Below are positions 20,463 to 29,643 of a stretch of DNA of 64,000 bases, in pieces. Every line of letters begins with the position of its first letter. Within the stretch, counting starts at the first letter, position 1. The notes beneath the pieces were generated by a model. The model was not told the DNA's origin, made no database searches, and was given only the letters and a program-made list of their open reading frames with translations. Location: assembly GCF_023715885.1 (NCBI RefSeq), contig NZ_JAMBOY010000002.1, forward strand, positions 774,704 to 838,703, read 5' to 3'. Both the position numbers and the translations under genes were made by a program. Origin of the DNA: Microbacterium hydrocarbonoxydans (GTDB lineage: Bacteria > Actinomycetota > Actinomycetes > Actinomycetales > Microbacteriaceae).

Positions 20463-20948
20463 TTAGCGCTTGGAGTACTGAGGCGCCTTACGGGCCTTCT
20501 TGAGTCCGGCCTTCTTGCGCTCCTTGACGCGGGCGTCGCGCGACAGGAAGCCGGCCTTCTTCAGGGTCGGACGGTTGTTCTCGACGTCGATGCCGTTGAG
20601 GGCACGAGCGATGCCGAGACGCAGCGCGCCGGCCTGACCCGAGGGGCCACCGCCGGAGATGCGCGCGATGACGTCGTAGCCGCCCGCGAGGTTGAGAACC
20701 GTGAACGGGTCGTTGATCAGCTGCTGGTGCAGCTTGTTCGGGAAGTAGTCCTCGAGCGTACGGCCGTTGACCGTGATCGTTCCCGAACCGGGGACGAGGC
20801 GCACGCGGGCGATGGCCTGCTTACGACGGCCGACGGCGGCACCCGGAACGCTGAGCACGGGGCGGGGGGCCGCCTCGACAGCGTCGCTCTCGGGGGTCGA
20901 GGTCGAGAAGTTCTGGAGGTTTTCGGTGGAGTCCTGGATGTCAGCCAC
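20463..20948 (-). CDS. rpsI: 30S ribosomal protein S9
   Basis: 161 residues with the conserved [17 protein letters not shown] and the C-terminal [17 protein letters not shown] tail that reaches the decoding site. An acidic N-terminal extension of about 35 residues is usual in actinobacteria. GTG start; 26 bases separate it from rplM. Confidence 0.97.
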   Translation of the reverse strand: MADIQDSTENLQNFSTSTPESDAVEAAPRPVLSVPGAAVGRRKQAIARVRLVPGSGTITVNGRTLEDYFPNKLHQQLINDPFTVLNLAGGYDVIARISGGGPSGQAGALRLGIARALNGIDVENNRPTLKKAGFLSRDARVKERKKAGLKKARKAPQYSKR

Positions 20949-20974
20949 GAGTATGTCCTTAGTCTGTACGGCGC

Positions 20975-21421
20975 TTACTGGGCGACCTGGTCGAGGGTGT
21001 ACGGCTGGGGCTGCTGCGCGGCGTGCGGGTGCTCGCCACCCGTGTACACCTTGAGCTTCGACAGCTGCTGACGGCCGAGGCTGTTCTTGGGGAGCATGCC
21101 ACGGATGGCCTTCTCCACAGCGCGGACCGGGTTCTTCTCGAGCAGCTCGGCGTAGTTGACGGCCTTGAGACCACCCGGGTAGCCCGAGTGACGGTAGGCG
21201 ATCTTCTTCTGGAGCTTCTGACCGGTGAGCGCGACCTTGTCGGCGTTCACGATGATGACGAAGTCACCCGAGTCGATGTGGTTGGCGAAGGTCGGCTTGT
21301 GCTTGCCGCGCAGGAGCGCTGCGGCGTGCGAGGCCAGGCGGCCGAGAACGACGTCGGTGGCGTCGATGACGACCCAGTCGCGCTGGACTTCGCCAGCCTT
21401 GGGAGTGAAAGTGCGCGTCAC
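20975..21421 (-). CDS. rplM: 50S ribosomal protein L13
   Basis: 148 residues, standard length; [18 protein letters not shown] and the C-terminal [12 protein letters not shown] are diagnostic. I use GTG at 21421 (TRTFTPK start); the open frame continues upstream but without family similarity. It heads rplM-rpsI-glmM; the operon promoter should lie in 21422-21603. Confidence 0.96.
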   Translation of the reverse strand: MTRTFTPKAGEVQRDWVVIDATDVVLGRLASHAAALLRGKHKPTFANHIDSGDFVIIVNADKVALTGQKLQKKIAYRHSGYPGGLKAVNYAELLEKNPVRAVEKAIRGMLPKNSLGRQQLSKLKVYTGGEHPHAAQQPQPYTLDQVAQ

Positions 21422-21603
21422 GATAGTGCTGCTTTCTTGTTCGAACGGAGAGGTTCGTGAATCCCACTCCGGGGTGGTTCCAACCTGTCGCGCGATGCGC
21501 AGGAGGGGGAACACGCCAGTGGAGGGCTCACGTTCGCGGCACCCGGCAGTCGAGTACCAAAGAGACAGCTTACGTCATCAGCGCCGTTCCCCCAAACCGG
21601 GCG

Positions 21604-22353
21604 TCAGGCGATGACGGTGCGCTCCCCCGGCAGAAGCACGCGCAGACGGTCGTCGCGGCCCGCATGCGCGAACATCCCGACGAGCCGCTCGGTGGTCTCG
21701 GAGAAGTGGAACCACCCCTCGGTGTGGACGGGGACCACGAGCGCATCGCCGAGCACCTCGGACGCCTCGAGCGCGGTCCTGGCGTTGAGGGTGAGGTCGG
21801 CGTCGCCGAAGCGTCCGACGTTCGCGGCTCCGGCGAACAGGACGGCCACGTCGATCAGGGGGAAGCGCGACACGACCTCGCGCACGACGTCGACCGAGGC
21901 GTTGTCGCCCGACACGTACACGGTCGGCCAGCCCTCGGCCTCGAGCACGAAACCCGTCACGGTGCCCGATTGCGCCTCGGCTCCCTCCGGGCCGTGCAGC
22001 GCGGGGACGGCGGTGACGGCGACGGATGCCACGTCACGACGCTCCCAGGGTGCGAGGCCGGTGACGTGCGGGATGCGGTCCGCGGACTCCGGCGTCCCCA
22101 GCACGAGGTCGGCGGTCGCCAACAACTCCCGCCCGGCGCCGTCGAGGTTGTCGGGATGCTGGTCGTGCGAGAGCAGGACGACGCCGATGTGTCCGAGCGC
22201 GGAGGCGGGGACGGCCGGCCCCGTGAGCTTGTAGAGCGTGGCGCCGCCCGGGTACTCCCCCGGCGCGTCGAACGTGGGGTCCGTGAGGATCGATAGCCCG
22301 GCGTAGGAGAAATGCAGGGTGGGGCCGCCCACGAGCAGCGCGGAGATCGTCAT
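21604..22353 (-). CDS. MBL-fold metallo-hydrolase (UlaG-like)
   Basis: 249 residues of the metallo-beta-lactamase fold in its UlaG/beta-lactamase-like branch. Zinc-site segments are visible as LLSHDQHPDNLD and VPALHGPEG, with YVSGDNASVD and the late VPVHTEGW. Substrate unknown. ATG at 22353 is preferred over 22371 because GGAGA lies 8 bases upstream of it. Confidence 0.82.
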   Translation of the reverse strand: MTISALLVGGPTLHFSYAGLSILTDPTFDAPGEYPGGATLYKLTGPAVPASALGHIGVVLLSHDQHPDNLDGAGRELLATADLVLGTPESADRIPHVTGLAPWERRDVASVAVTAVPALHGPEGAEAQSGTVTGFVLEAEGWPTVYVSGDNASVDVVREVVSRFPLIDVAVLFAGAANVGRFGDADLTLNARTALEASEVLGDALVVPVHTEGWFHFSETTERLVGMFAHAGRDDRLRVLLPGERTVIA

Positions 22354-22422
22354 CCGACCAGTCTCCGGCATCCGCTCGTCGGGGTCCAGGCGCGTGCCGT
22401 CACCACGCCGGCACGGGGGCGG

Positions 22423-23091
22423 TCAGTCGAGACGCGCCGTGACGAGGATCGGGCGGTGGTCGCTCGATCCCTGCGGCAGGGTGGTGACGCGCTCGATCTC
22501 GAAGCCGGCGGAGGTCGCGAAGTCGTAGTGCCCGCGGAACACGCGATACCGCGTGTAGGTGTGATCGTCGCTCAGGGTGAGCGCATAGCCGTGCTCGCGC
22601 ACCGCGTGGCCGAGGTTCTCCTTGAACACGGGGTAGTTGTAGTCCCCCACCATGAGCTGCGGGAGTCCCTCGCCGAGGGTGGCGAGCTCGGTGAGCGCGG
22701 CGCGGATCTGGTGCCGCCGCAGCGAGTTCAACGCGGTCAGCGGCGCGGCGTGGAAGGAGGCGGCGATGAACTCGCGGCCGGCGTCGATGTCGCGCAGACG
22801 AGCGCCGAGCACCCGCTCGTGCGCGGGCTTCGCGATGCGGTCGTGCAGCGACTTCTTCAGGCCGATGGTGCGGATGCCCTGCAGCCGGAACGCGCTCTCG
22901 CGGTAGAACATCGCGAGCCCGAGCCGGTTGCCCTGGGTGGCGTCGGCCAGGGCGAGATCACCGATCCGCTCCGGCAGGTGCGCGACATCGCACTCCTGCA
23001 GGCACAGGATGTCGGGGTCGTGCGCGGTCGCGAGCGCGACCAACTCACCGGCGGCGCGGTGCTTGCGCAGGTTGTACGAGATGACCTTCAT
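22423..23091 (-). CDS. Endonuclease/exonuclease/phosphatase family protein
   Basis: 222 residues with the EEP fold: KVISYNLRKH at the start, ILCLQECD for the metal-binding glutamate, LMVGDYNYP, and the closing SSDHRPILVTARL with the catalytic D-H pair. No signal peptide, so it acts in the cytoplasm; substrate unknown. ATG at 23091 places the family start exactly at the N-terminus. Confidence 0.85.
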   Translation of the reverse strand: MKVISYNLRKHRAAGELVALATAHDPDILCLQECDVAHLPERIGDLALADATQGNRLGLAMFYRESAFRLQGIRTIGLKKSLHDRIAKPAHERVLGARLRDIDAGREFIAASFHAAPLTALNSLRRHQIRAALTELATLGEGLPQLMVGDYNYPVFKENLGHAVREHGYALTLSDDHTYTRYRVFRGHYDFATSAGFEIERVTTLPQGSSDHRPILVTARLD

Positions 23092-23134
23092 GACCTCGGC
23101 AACGTTACCGTCCGCGGCTGTGCCCCGGGTCCGT

Positions 23135-24028
23135 TCACGCGTCGTATCCCCAGCGGATGCCCAGCACGCCAGGGCCGAACCCGTGCTTCGCGACATGGAC
23201 CGCCCCGTGCGCGACCGACCGCATCGCCGTCACGTACTCGTCGGACGTCTCGCAGTACTCCTCGCACCAGGTCGGAGGGGCATCCGGATGGAACCGCACC
23301 CAGATCAGCGTCTCGCGCGCCGGCCGGGAGGTCGCGTGCCAGACGGACTGGCGCGGCGGATAGCCCGCGGGAAACCTCTCGGTGAATTCGAAGAGCGTCG
23401 TCGCGCCGGTCGTGATCGGCTCATCGAGCGCGATGACCACACCGGAGAGCAGACCGCCGGGATGCAGGTACTCGCGGTCCACACGACCGCCGATCACATC
23501 GGAGATCTCCGACATCACGTCGGTCTCGACGGGCGCGACGTCGATCAGCGGGATCTCGGCGATCGCGCCCTTGGTCGCCTGCACGAGAGAGCGCATCGTG
23601 ATGCTTTCCACCGCACCGTCCCGCCCCACGAAGGCCGTCACCTGCGTGGAGAGGTCGCGGAGCGCGTCTTGCGTCGCCGCGCGCAGTGCCGTCAGGGTCT
23701 CGGCGGTCTCGCGCAGCTCGCGCACCTCATCGAACGGCAGCTGCGGCGGTGCCAGCGGTCCGAGCCGCGCCGACGGGCCGAGCAGGCCGGTCAGCTGCCC
23801 GCGGTTCATGCCGAGTTGGTCCTCCAGTCCCTCGACCACGCTCAGCGACTGCGCGCCTTCGGGTTGGCGCGCGCCCGACCGCCAGTAGCTGAGAGTGGCC
23901 ATCGACACGGGATTGCCTTCGTCGACGAGCCGGCGCTGGAGACGTGCGAGAGTGATGCCGCGTTCGGAGATCGCCGCGCGCAGGGCAGCCGCGAACGCGC
24001 CACGGTGCTCGTCGTTGCGTTCCGTCAC
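23135..24028 (-). CDS. XRE-family helix-turn-helix regulator with large C-terminal region
   Basis: 297 residues. Residues 8-60 read as an XRE helix-turn-helix (LRAAISERGITLARLQRRL, then MATLSYWRSGARQPE). The remaining 230 residues are a beta-rich region of unknown fold that may sense a ligand. No linked target is evident. It is followed by the EEP gene after about 40 bases. Confidence 0.78.
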   Translation of the reverse strand: MTERNDEHRGAFAAALRAAISERGITLARLQRRLVDEGNPVSMATLSYWRSGARQPEGAQSLSVVEGLEDQLGMNRGQLTGLLGPSARLGPLAPPQLPFDEVRELRETAETLTALRAATQDALRDLSTQVTAFVGRDGAVESITMRSLVQATKGAIAEIPLIDVAPVETDVMSEISDVIGGRVDREYLHPGGLLSGVVIALDEPITTGATTLFEFTERFPAGYPPRQSVWHATSRPARETLIWVRFHPDAPPTWCEEYCETSDEYVTAMRSVAHGAVHVAKHGFGPGVLGIRWGYDA

Positions 24029-24109
24029 CGTCCCCTCGCCGTCGTGTGAAGAAGCGTCTCGTAGCCTCAGTGTACGGCTCCGCAGAACCCACCCCTCGGA
24101 GCCGGCGCG

Positions 24110-25408
24110 TCAGTCGTCGGAGCCACTCGCGGCGGCTGCCCTCGCGGTCTTCAGCTGAGTCGGTCGGGGCACGGCTTCACCGGGATGCAGCGCATCCCGC
24201 GCGGCCTGGCGCTCCCGTCGGGCACGCGGCGAGTCCATGAGGCCCAGAACGATCCCCACGAGGATGAGAACGAGCGCCGTCCCGAGCACCGGACCGACAT
24301 CGAGGACGGTCCACTCCGCCCAGACCGCGCCGGTCGCGAAGATCAGCCCACCCGCGCCCAGCGTGCTGAGACCCAGCTGCAGACGCGTCAGGGCGCGATT
24401 GCCCGAGAGCAGGGGCGCGATGAACTCGGGGTCGACCGTGCGGACCTCGCCGGTCGCAACCCATCGCGTCAGCGCGACCTCTCGCGCCGCCTGCAGCACC
24501 ACCCCGCCGGTCCAGGCCACGATGCCGAGAGCCGCGCAGAGCGCGATGGCCACCCCGCTGCCGAGGCTCAGCACGTCGATTCCGTTCTCGATCGGCTCGT
24601 CCCAGTACACGGGGTCGCAGGTGCGGCACTGCTGCCGCATGTAGACGGAGAGCATGAAGGCGCCCAGAGACACGAGCGTCGCGACCGTGAGGACAGCGGC
24701 GACCCGTGCGACGAGGCGGGCGGACGGCACGACGAGCCAACGAGGAAGCATCGCCCGTGGCGCGAATTCCCTCCGCCGGCGGTCGGCCTCTTCCGCCCGC
24801 GGCACCTGCCCCTTCCACCGCGCCTGCAGGGCGGCCACCCGCGGTGCATCGCGCAGCATGAGGCGTCCGCCTGCCCCGACCACGAGCGATGCGGCGAGCG
24901 CGAGGACCACGACGATTCCCAGGACGCCCCACATCACGGGGTCCTCGCGGAACTCGTCCGTGAACACCACCATCAGCGCCAACAGACCCCCGACGCCGAC
25001 GATCGACCAGAAGACCGCGAGCCCGGTGCGTCGCAGGTACTGCCCCGGCGACGTCACGAGCTCCGCGCGGAGGCGCTGCGGGGGCACAGCCGACGGGTTC
25101 GCCTCCGCAAGTCTCTCGACGAGCCGCAATGCGGCCGCGCGCTCGGCGACGAGCACGAACGGCACGGTCGCCGCGAGGATCGCGCCGAAGAGCAGGATCA
25201 CGCCCATCGAGGCACGGAGGAGCGGATCGAGGTCGATCTGCGAGTAGAGGGTAGACAGCGCCTCCTCCCCCACGATGCCGGACACGAGGAGGGCGAGGAA
25301 CGCGTACAGGAGACCGACGATCAGCCCGACGCCGGTGTCGAGCAGCGCGCGCCAGAAGGCCCACCCCGGCGAGCTCACCTCGACGAAGACGGCATCCGAC
25401 TCCTTCAT
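24110..25408 (-). CDS. Polytopic membrane protein of unknown function
   Basis: 432 residues with about eight membrane segments spread through the protein and a charged middle loop (about residues 195-225). A short loop contains a cysteine pair (CRTC). I do not recognise the family. ATG at 25408 shares one base with the truA stop, so the two are translationally coupled; longer open frames upstream overlap truA and are not used. Confidence 0.72.
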   Translation of the reverse strand: MKESDAVFVEVSSPGWAFWRALLDTGVGLIVGLLYAFLALLVSGIVGEEALSTLYSQIDLDPLLRASMGVILLFGAILAATVPFVLVAERAAALRLVERLAEANPSAVPPQRLRAELVTSPGQYLRRTGLAVFWSIVGVGGLLALMVVFTDEFREDPVMWGVLGIVVVLALAASLVVGAGGRLMLRDAPRVAALQARWKGQVPRAEEADRRRREFAPRAMLPRWLVVPSARLVARVAAVLTVATLVSLGAFMLSVYMRQQCRTCDPVYWDEPIENGIDVLSLGSGVAIALCAALGIVAWTGGVVLQAAREVALTRWVATGEVRTVDPEFIAPLLSGNRALTRLQLGLSTLGAGGLIFATGAVWAEWTVLDVGPVLGTALVLILVGIVLGLMDSPRARRERQAARDALHPGEAVPRPTQLKTARAAAASGSDD

Positions 25409-26259
25409 CACTCCTCCTCGACCCGACGTCTCGCTCTGGTCTGCTCTGCCCTGGCCGACAACAGCTCGTCCGCGGGGTACCCCACCTCGGTGAGCGTGAG
25501 ACCCCGGGCGGCCAGGACCTTGAACTCGCTCGTGCGGGTGAGAGCGTCGCGGAGCACGACGAGGTCGTCGACCCCGAGGCGCCCCTCGCCGACCGCAGCA
25601 CACGCACCGACGAGCGCTCGCACCATGCTGTGACAGAACGCGTCCGCCTTCACCTCTGCGACGAGCACGCCGTCGGCATCCCGCTGCCACCGGTAGTCGA
25701 GGAGCGTGCGGATGGTCGTCGCCTCCTCGCGCGGCTTGCAGTATGCCGCGAAGTCATGGAGTCCGATGAGGGTGCGGGCAGCGGCATCCATCGCCTCCCC
25801 GTCGAGCGTCCCGCGATGCGTCGTGGTGTCCAGTCGGCGCAACGGATCGTACCCGGCCGCCTCGTCCGCGAGCCGGTACCGGTATCGGCGCCACACAGCC
25901 GAGAATCGCGCGTCGAAGCCCGCCGGGGCGAGCGCCGATCGCGTGACCGTCACATCCGGGTACGCGCCGAGCACGCCGCGCATGCGATTGGCGATCGAGC
26001 CCGCCGGGTCGTCCGCCGCGCGGCCGTGGCGCGACTCGACGCGCGCCCACTGCTCGTCGTCGAGGTCGACGTGCGCTACCTGTCCGGAGGCGTGCACGCC
26101 GGCATCCGTCCTCCCCGCGACGACGAACTGCACCTCGGAGCCGACGATCCGGGCGAGCGCCGCCTCGAGTGTGCCCTGAACCGTGCGGAGGGAGGGCTGC
26201 CTGGCCCACCCTCGGAAGTGGGTGCCGTCGTAGGCGATGTCGAGCCGGATGCGCACCAC
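25408..26259 (-). CDS. truA: tRNA pseudouridine(38-40) synthase TruA
   Basis: Modifies uridines 38-40 of the anticodon arm; 283 residues. IRLDIAYDGTHFRGWARQP opens the protein, the catalytic aspartate is D52 in AGRTDAGVHA, and FCHSMVRALVGA is the conserved C-terminal motif. It lies 18 bases after the amino acid permease gene's stop on the same strand. Confidence 0.95.
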   Translation of the reverse strand: MVRIRLDIAYDGTHFRGWARQPSLRTVQGTLEAALARIVGSEVQFVVAGRTDAGVHASGQVAHVDLDDEQWARVESRHGRAADDPAGSIANRMRGVLGAYPDVTVTRSALAPAGFDARFSAVWRRYRYRLADEAAGYDPLRRLDTTTHRGTLDGEAMDAAARTLIGLHDFAAYCKPREEATTIRTLLDYRWQRDADGVLVAEVKADAFCHSMVRALVGACAAVGEGRLGVDDLVVLRDALTRTSEFKVLAARGLTLTEVGYPADELLSARAEQTRARRRVEEE

Positions 26260-26277
26260 TTCAGCCTAGGGCCGGAG

Positions 26278-27819
26278 TCAGATGCCCCCGTCGATCGACC
26301 GGATCGTCACGTTCGGCTCGTCGGGCACCATCACCTGCGTGTCGCGGTTGAGGCTCTCGCCGCGGAAGAATCGCTTGGACCGCGGGAACAGGTACCAGAC
26401 GAACATCAGCACCAGTCCGAAAGCCAGCGAGCCGATACCGATCACGAACGTGCCGCCGATGCCGAAGAGCACCGTGTAGCCGTAGTCGACGTCCCACATG
26501 TCGATCGCCGATTGCACGAACGCGTAGGTGAGCATGAGTCCGCCGAGGAGCGGGAAGAGTCCCTTGAAGAAGAAGTCGCGCGCGGAGTTCCTCAGGTCCT
26601 TCCGGAAGTACCAGACGCACGCGAATCCGGTGATCGCATAGTAGAACGCGATCGCGAGCCCGAGCGACAGGATCGAGTCCTGCAGGATGTTGTCGCTGAT
26701 GAGGGTCATGCCGACGTAGTAGGCCGAGGCGACGACGCCCATGACGATCGTGGAGAACGAGGGCGTCTTGTACGTGGGGTGCACGTCCTTGAACTTCGCG
26801 GGAAGGGCGCGGTACACCCCCATCGCGAGAGTGCCTCGGGCGGTCGGCAGGATCGTCGTCTGCGTTGACGAGATGGCGGAGATGATCACCGAGACCACCA
26901 GCACCCAGCCGAACGGGCCGAGCAGGCCGTCCTTGATCGCGAGGAAGAAGTCATCGGCGTTCGCCTCGTTGCCGAGACCCGTGCCGTCCTCCCCCAGACC
27001 CGCGTACATCATCGCGGCGATCGTGACGGCGACGTACGTGAACAGCAGGATGATGGTGGTCAGCAGCGCGGCACGCCCGGGGATGCGCTTCGGGTCCTTC
27101 GTCTCCTCGTTGAGCGCGAGACAGGTGTCCCATCCCCAGTAGATGAAGAGCGCGAGCAGGATCGCCTCGATGAATCCGGAGTAGTCCGTGAAGGCGAAGG
27201 GGTTGAGCCAGGCGATGTCGAACGGCGTGGGGTTCGGCGCGGTGCCTGCGAAGAACTGCCAGAGCGCCGCGACGATGAAGATCGCCAGGGCGAGGTACTG
27301 GATCCCGAGCAGGACGTTCTGGATGCGCTCGCCGATCTCGACGCCGCGCCAGCTCACCCACGTCATGGCAGCGATGAAGAACACCGCGACGAGGATGATG
27401 CGCCAGTCGTTGTTCTCGAGGTCGAAGCCGATCAGCGACCAGAAGTAGACGGAGGCGATCTGCGCGAGGTTCGCGAGCACGACCATGCCGGCGACCGCTA
27501 CGCCCCAGCCACCCATCCATCCCACCCAGGGCCCGAATGCCTTGGTTCCCCACGTGAACGTGGTCCCGCAGTCGGGCACGGCGTTGTTCAGCTCTCGGTA
27601 GGCGAAGGCGATGAGGAGCATCGGGATGAACGCGATGATGAACGCGATCGGAGCCTGGGCGCCGACGGCGAGCACGACGAACCCGAGCGTCGCGACGAGC
27701 GAATACACGGGCGCGGTCGAGGCCAGGCCGATGACGGTCGACCCCCACAGTCCCAGGGAGCCGCTGGCGAGCCCCTTGCCGTCGGGTCGTTCGAGATGGA
27801 TGGGCGTCGTTGCTGACAT
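26278..27819 (-). CDS. APC-family amino acid permease
   Basis: 512 residues, about twelve membrane segments. LGLWGSTVIGLASTAPVYSL near the start and WGWDTCLALNEETKDPKRIPGRA in the middle are typical of APC superfamily permeases. Substrate unknown; amino acids or polyamines are likely. I chose the ATG at 27819, where family similarity begins; the frame is open to 27855. Confidence 0.86.
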   Translation of the reverse strand: MSATTPIHLERPDGKGLASGSLGLWGSTVIGLASTAPVYSLVATLGFVVLAVGAQAPIAFIIAFIPMLLIAFAYRELNNAVPDCGTTFTWGTKAFGPWVGWMGGWGVAVAGMVVLANLAQIASVYFWSLIGFDLENNDWRIILVAVFFIAAMTWVSWRGVEIGERIQNVLLGIQYLALAIFIVAALWQFFAGTAPNPTPFDIAWLNPFAFTDYSGFIEAILLALFIYWGWDTCLALNEETKDPKRIPGRAALLTTIILLFTYVAVTIAAMMYAGLGEDGTGLGNEANADDFFLAIKDGLLGPFGWVLVVSVIISAISSTQTTILPTARGTLAMGVYRALPAKFKDVHPTYKTPSFSTIVMGVVASAYYVGMTLISDNILQDSILSLGLAIAFYYAITGFACVWYFRKDLRNSARDFFFKGLFPLLGGLMLTYAFVQSAIDMWDVDYGYTVLFGIGGTFVIGIGSLAFGLVLMFVWYLFPRSKRFFRGESLNRDTQVMVPDEPNVTIRSIDGGI

Positions 27820-27918
27820 GATCAGAAGATACGACTTCCACTCATATCGCGTCAATCGTTTTCTTCGACCGATGGATTTCGCGGCCGCTCGTGCGCCGGA
27901 ACGACGGAATCAGTCGGT

Positions 27919-28284
27919 TCAGTCGCGATCGAGCATTCCGTCCGCATGGTCGGCGACCCACGCGACCAGGGGCAGCATGCGCTGCATCAGATCGCGTCCG
28001 AGCGGAGTGAGGCTGTACTCGACGTGGGGCGGGACCGTAGGGAACGATTCGCGATGCACGAGCCCGTCGTCGGCGAGAGTGCGGAGGGTCGACGCGAGCA
28101 TCTTCTCGCTGATGCCGCCGACCTCGCGGCGCAGCTCTCCCCAACGTCGGGTGCCGTCGGACAGGCTCGACAGCACGAGCACGCCCCACTTGCTCATGAC
28201 GTGGTCGAGGATCACGCGCGTGCTGCATCCCGGCTCGAAGACCTGTGGGGTCGACTCGCGGATCTGCGCATAACTCACCGTCAT
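27919..28284 (-). CDS. HxlR-family transcriptional regulator
   Basis: 121 residues with the HxlR winged helix: a cysteine in EPGCSTRVILDHVMSKWGVLVL, then RWGELRREVGGISEKMLASTLRTL. The cysteine at residue 19 is the usual redox or electrophile-sensing site. It is divergent from the NmrA-type oxidoreductase gene, a standard pairing, and palindromes in the gap are candidate operators. Confidence 0.92.
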   Translation of the reverse strand: MTVSYAQIRESTPQVFEPGCSTRVILDHVMSKWGVLVLSSLSDGTRRWGELRREVGGISEKMLASTLRTLADDGLVHRESFPTVPPHVEYSLTPLGRDLMQRMLPLVAWVADHADGMLDRD

Positions 28285-28315
28285 GTAGGTACCTTACCGC
28301 AAAGTGGGTACCCAC
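28285..28315. promoter_or_regulatory. Candidate HxlR operators
   Basis: A perfect 12-base palindrome GTGGGTACCCAC (28304-28315) and the related GTAGGTACCTTAC (28285-28297), both centred on GGTACC, lie 19 bases apart just upstream of the HxlR start. They fall in the divergent promoter region shared with the oxidoreductase gene. Confidence 0.6.
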
Positions 28316-28378
28316 GATGCGGAATGCACCGGCACATGACCTCGGTTGAGCGGGATGTCAGCAATGAAAGGACATCCC

Positions 28379-29224
28379 ATGACCATCCTCGTCACAGGAG
28401 CGACCGGCCAGCTCGGTCGTCTCGTCATCCAGAGCCTGCTCGAGCGCGGCGCCGACCCGCAGTCGATCATCGCCGGCGCCCGCGATACCGCGAAGGCCGC
28501 CGACCTGGGCGTCCGCGTCGCGCGTCTCGACTACACGGAGCCCTCCTCGATCGCGGCGGCGCTCGAGGGCGTGGACGCAGTCCTCCTCATCTCGGGATCG
28601 GAAGTGGGGCGACGGACGGAGCAGCACCAGGCTGTCATCGACGCCGCGAAGCGAGCCGGGGTGACGAAGTTCGTGTACACGAGCGCTCCCAAGGCGACGA
28701 CCAGCGACCTCGTCCTCGCGCCCGAGCACAAGGCCACGGAGGAGGCGATCACCGAAGCCGGTATCCCGGCCGTGATCCTCCGCAACAACTGGTACACCGA
28801 GAACTACGCCGCCGACCTCGCGCGCGCCGCCGAGACCGGGGTCATCGCCGCCGGTGCCGGCGACGGACGGGTGGCGTCGGCGAGCCGCAAGGACTTCGCG
28901 GAGGCGGCAGCGGTCGTGCTCCTCGAAGACGGTCACCTCGGTCAGGTCTACGAGCTGGGCGGCGACGTCGCGTGGAGCTACGACGACCTCGCCGCAGCCA
29001 TCGCCGAGATCACGGGTCGCGGGGTCGAGTACCGACGGCTCACGCCTGACGAGCAGTCTGCGTCACTGCGTGCAGCCGGTTTCGACGAGGGGACCGTCGG
29101 CTTCGTCGTGGCTCTGGACGCCGGCATCGCAGGCGGCGCACTCGCCGACACCGACGGCACCCTCGCTCGTCTGCTCGGCCGCCCGACGACGCCGCTGGTC
29201 GACGGTCTACGCGCGATCGCCTGA
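28379..29224 (+). CDS. NmrA-like NAD(P)-binding oxidoreductase (QorB type)
   Basis: 281 residues of the atypical short-chain dehydrogenase fold. The nucleotide motif is ILVTGATGQLGRLVI at the start; FVYTSAPKAT and ILRNNWYTENY match the QorB/NmrA group of quinone reductases. ATG at 28379 has AAAGGA upstream. Likely induced through the adjacent HxlR regulator when electrophiles or quinones are present. Confidence 0.88.
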   Translation: MTILVTGATGQLGRLVIQSLLERGADPQSIIAGARDTAKAADLGVRVARLDYTEPSSIAAALEGVDAVLLISGSEVGRRTEQHQAVIDAAKRAGVTKFVYTSAPKATTSDLVLAPEHKATEEAITEAGIPAVILRNNWYTENYAADLARAAETGVIAAGAGDGRVASASRKDFAEAAAVVLLEDGHLGQVYELGGDVAWSYDDLAAAIAEITGRGVEYRRLTPDEQSASLRAAGFDEGTVGFVVALDAGIAGGALADTDGTLARLLGRPTTPLVDGLRAIA

Positions 29225-29237
29225 ACCGATCGAACGT

Positions 29238-29270
29238 CGAGAGGGCGCCTGATGCTCCGGCGCCCTCTCG
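29238..29270. terminator. Bidirectional terminator
   Basis: Perfect 12-base arms CGAGAGGGCGCC/GGCGCCCTCTCG with a 9-base loop, between the convergent oxidoreductase gene and the Asp23-like gene at 29296. Confidence 0.8.
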
Positions 29271-29295
29271 AACCGCGTCTGCGGGTTGTCCTGTC

Positions 29296-29643
29296 TCAGG
29301 CGGAGTCCTCGCGCGAGTGCACGTACGCCACCGTGAGCGCGATCGAGGAGAGCGTGATCCCCTCCTCGCTCAGCGCCTCGTCGACCGCGGCACGCACCGC
29401 CCGAAGGGTCTCCCGCGCGCCGGGCAGGAAGTCGATGCCCAGCGAGGCCTCGACGCGCACACCCGGCCCCTCGAGCGAGACCACCACCACCGGCTCGCCG
29501 CCGGCGCGAAGCCCCAGCGCCGCAGCGCCCGCTCCGACGAGATTCGACACGAGCGACCCCGAGCGATAGAGGTCACGCACTCCGGGCACCGCTCGCACCA
29601 CGGCCTCGACACGCTCGACCAGCGCCGGGGTGATGTCGGTCAT
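29296..29643 (-). CDS. Small Asp23/Gls24-like protein
   Basis: 115 residues. The VxVxVSLEGPGVRVEASLGIDFLPGARETLRAVRAAVDEAL pattern and the final IALTVAYV match the Asp23/Gls24 fold seen in envelope-stress proteins. It is the last gene of the sigma factor operon and overlaps the previous gene by 4 bases (ATGA). No membrane segment is seen. Confidence 0.72.
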   Translation of the reverse strand: MTDITPALVERVEAVVRAVPGVRDLYRSGSLVSNLVGAGAAALGLRAGGEPVVVVSLEGPGVRVEASLGIDFLPGARETLRAVRAAVDEALSEEGITLSSIALTVAYVHSREDSA

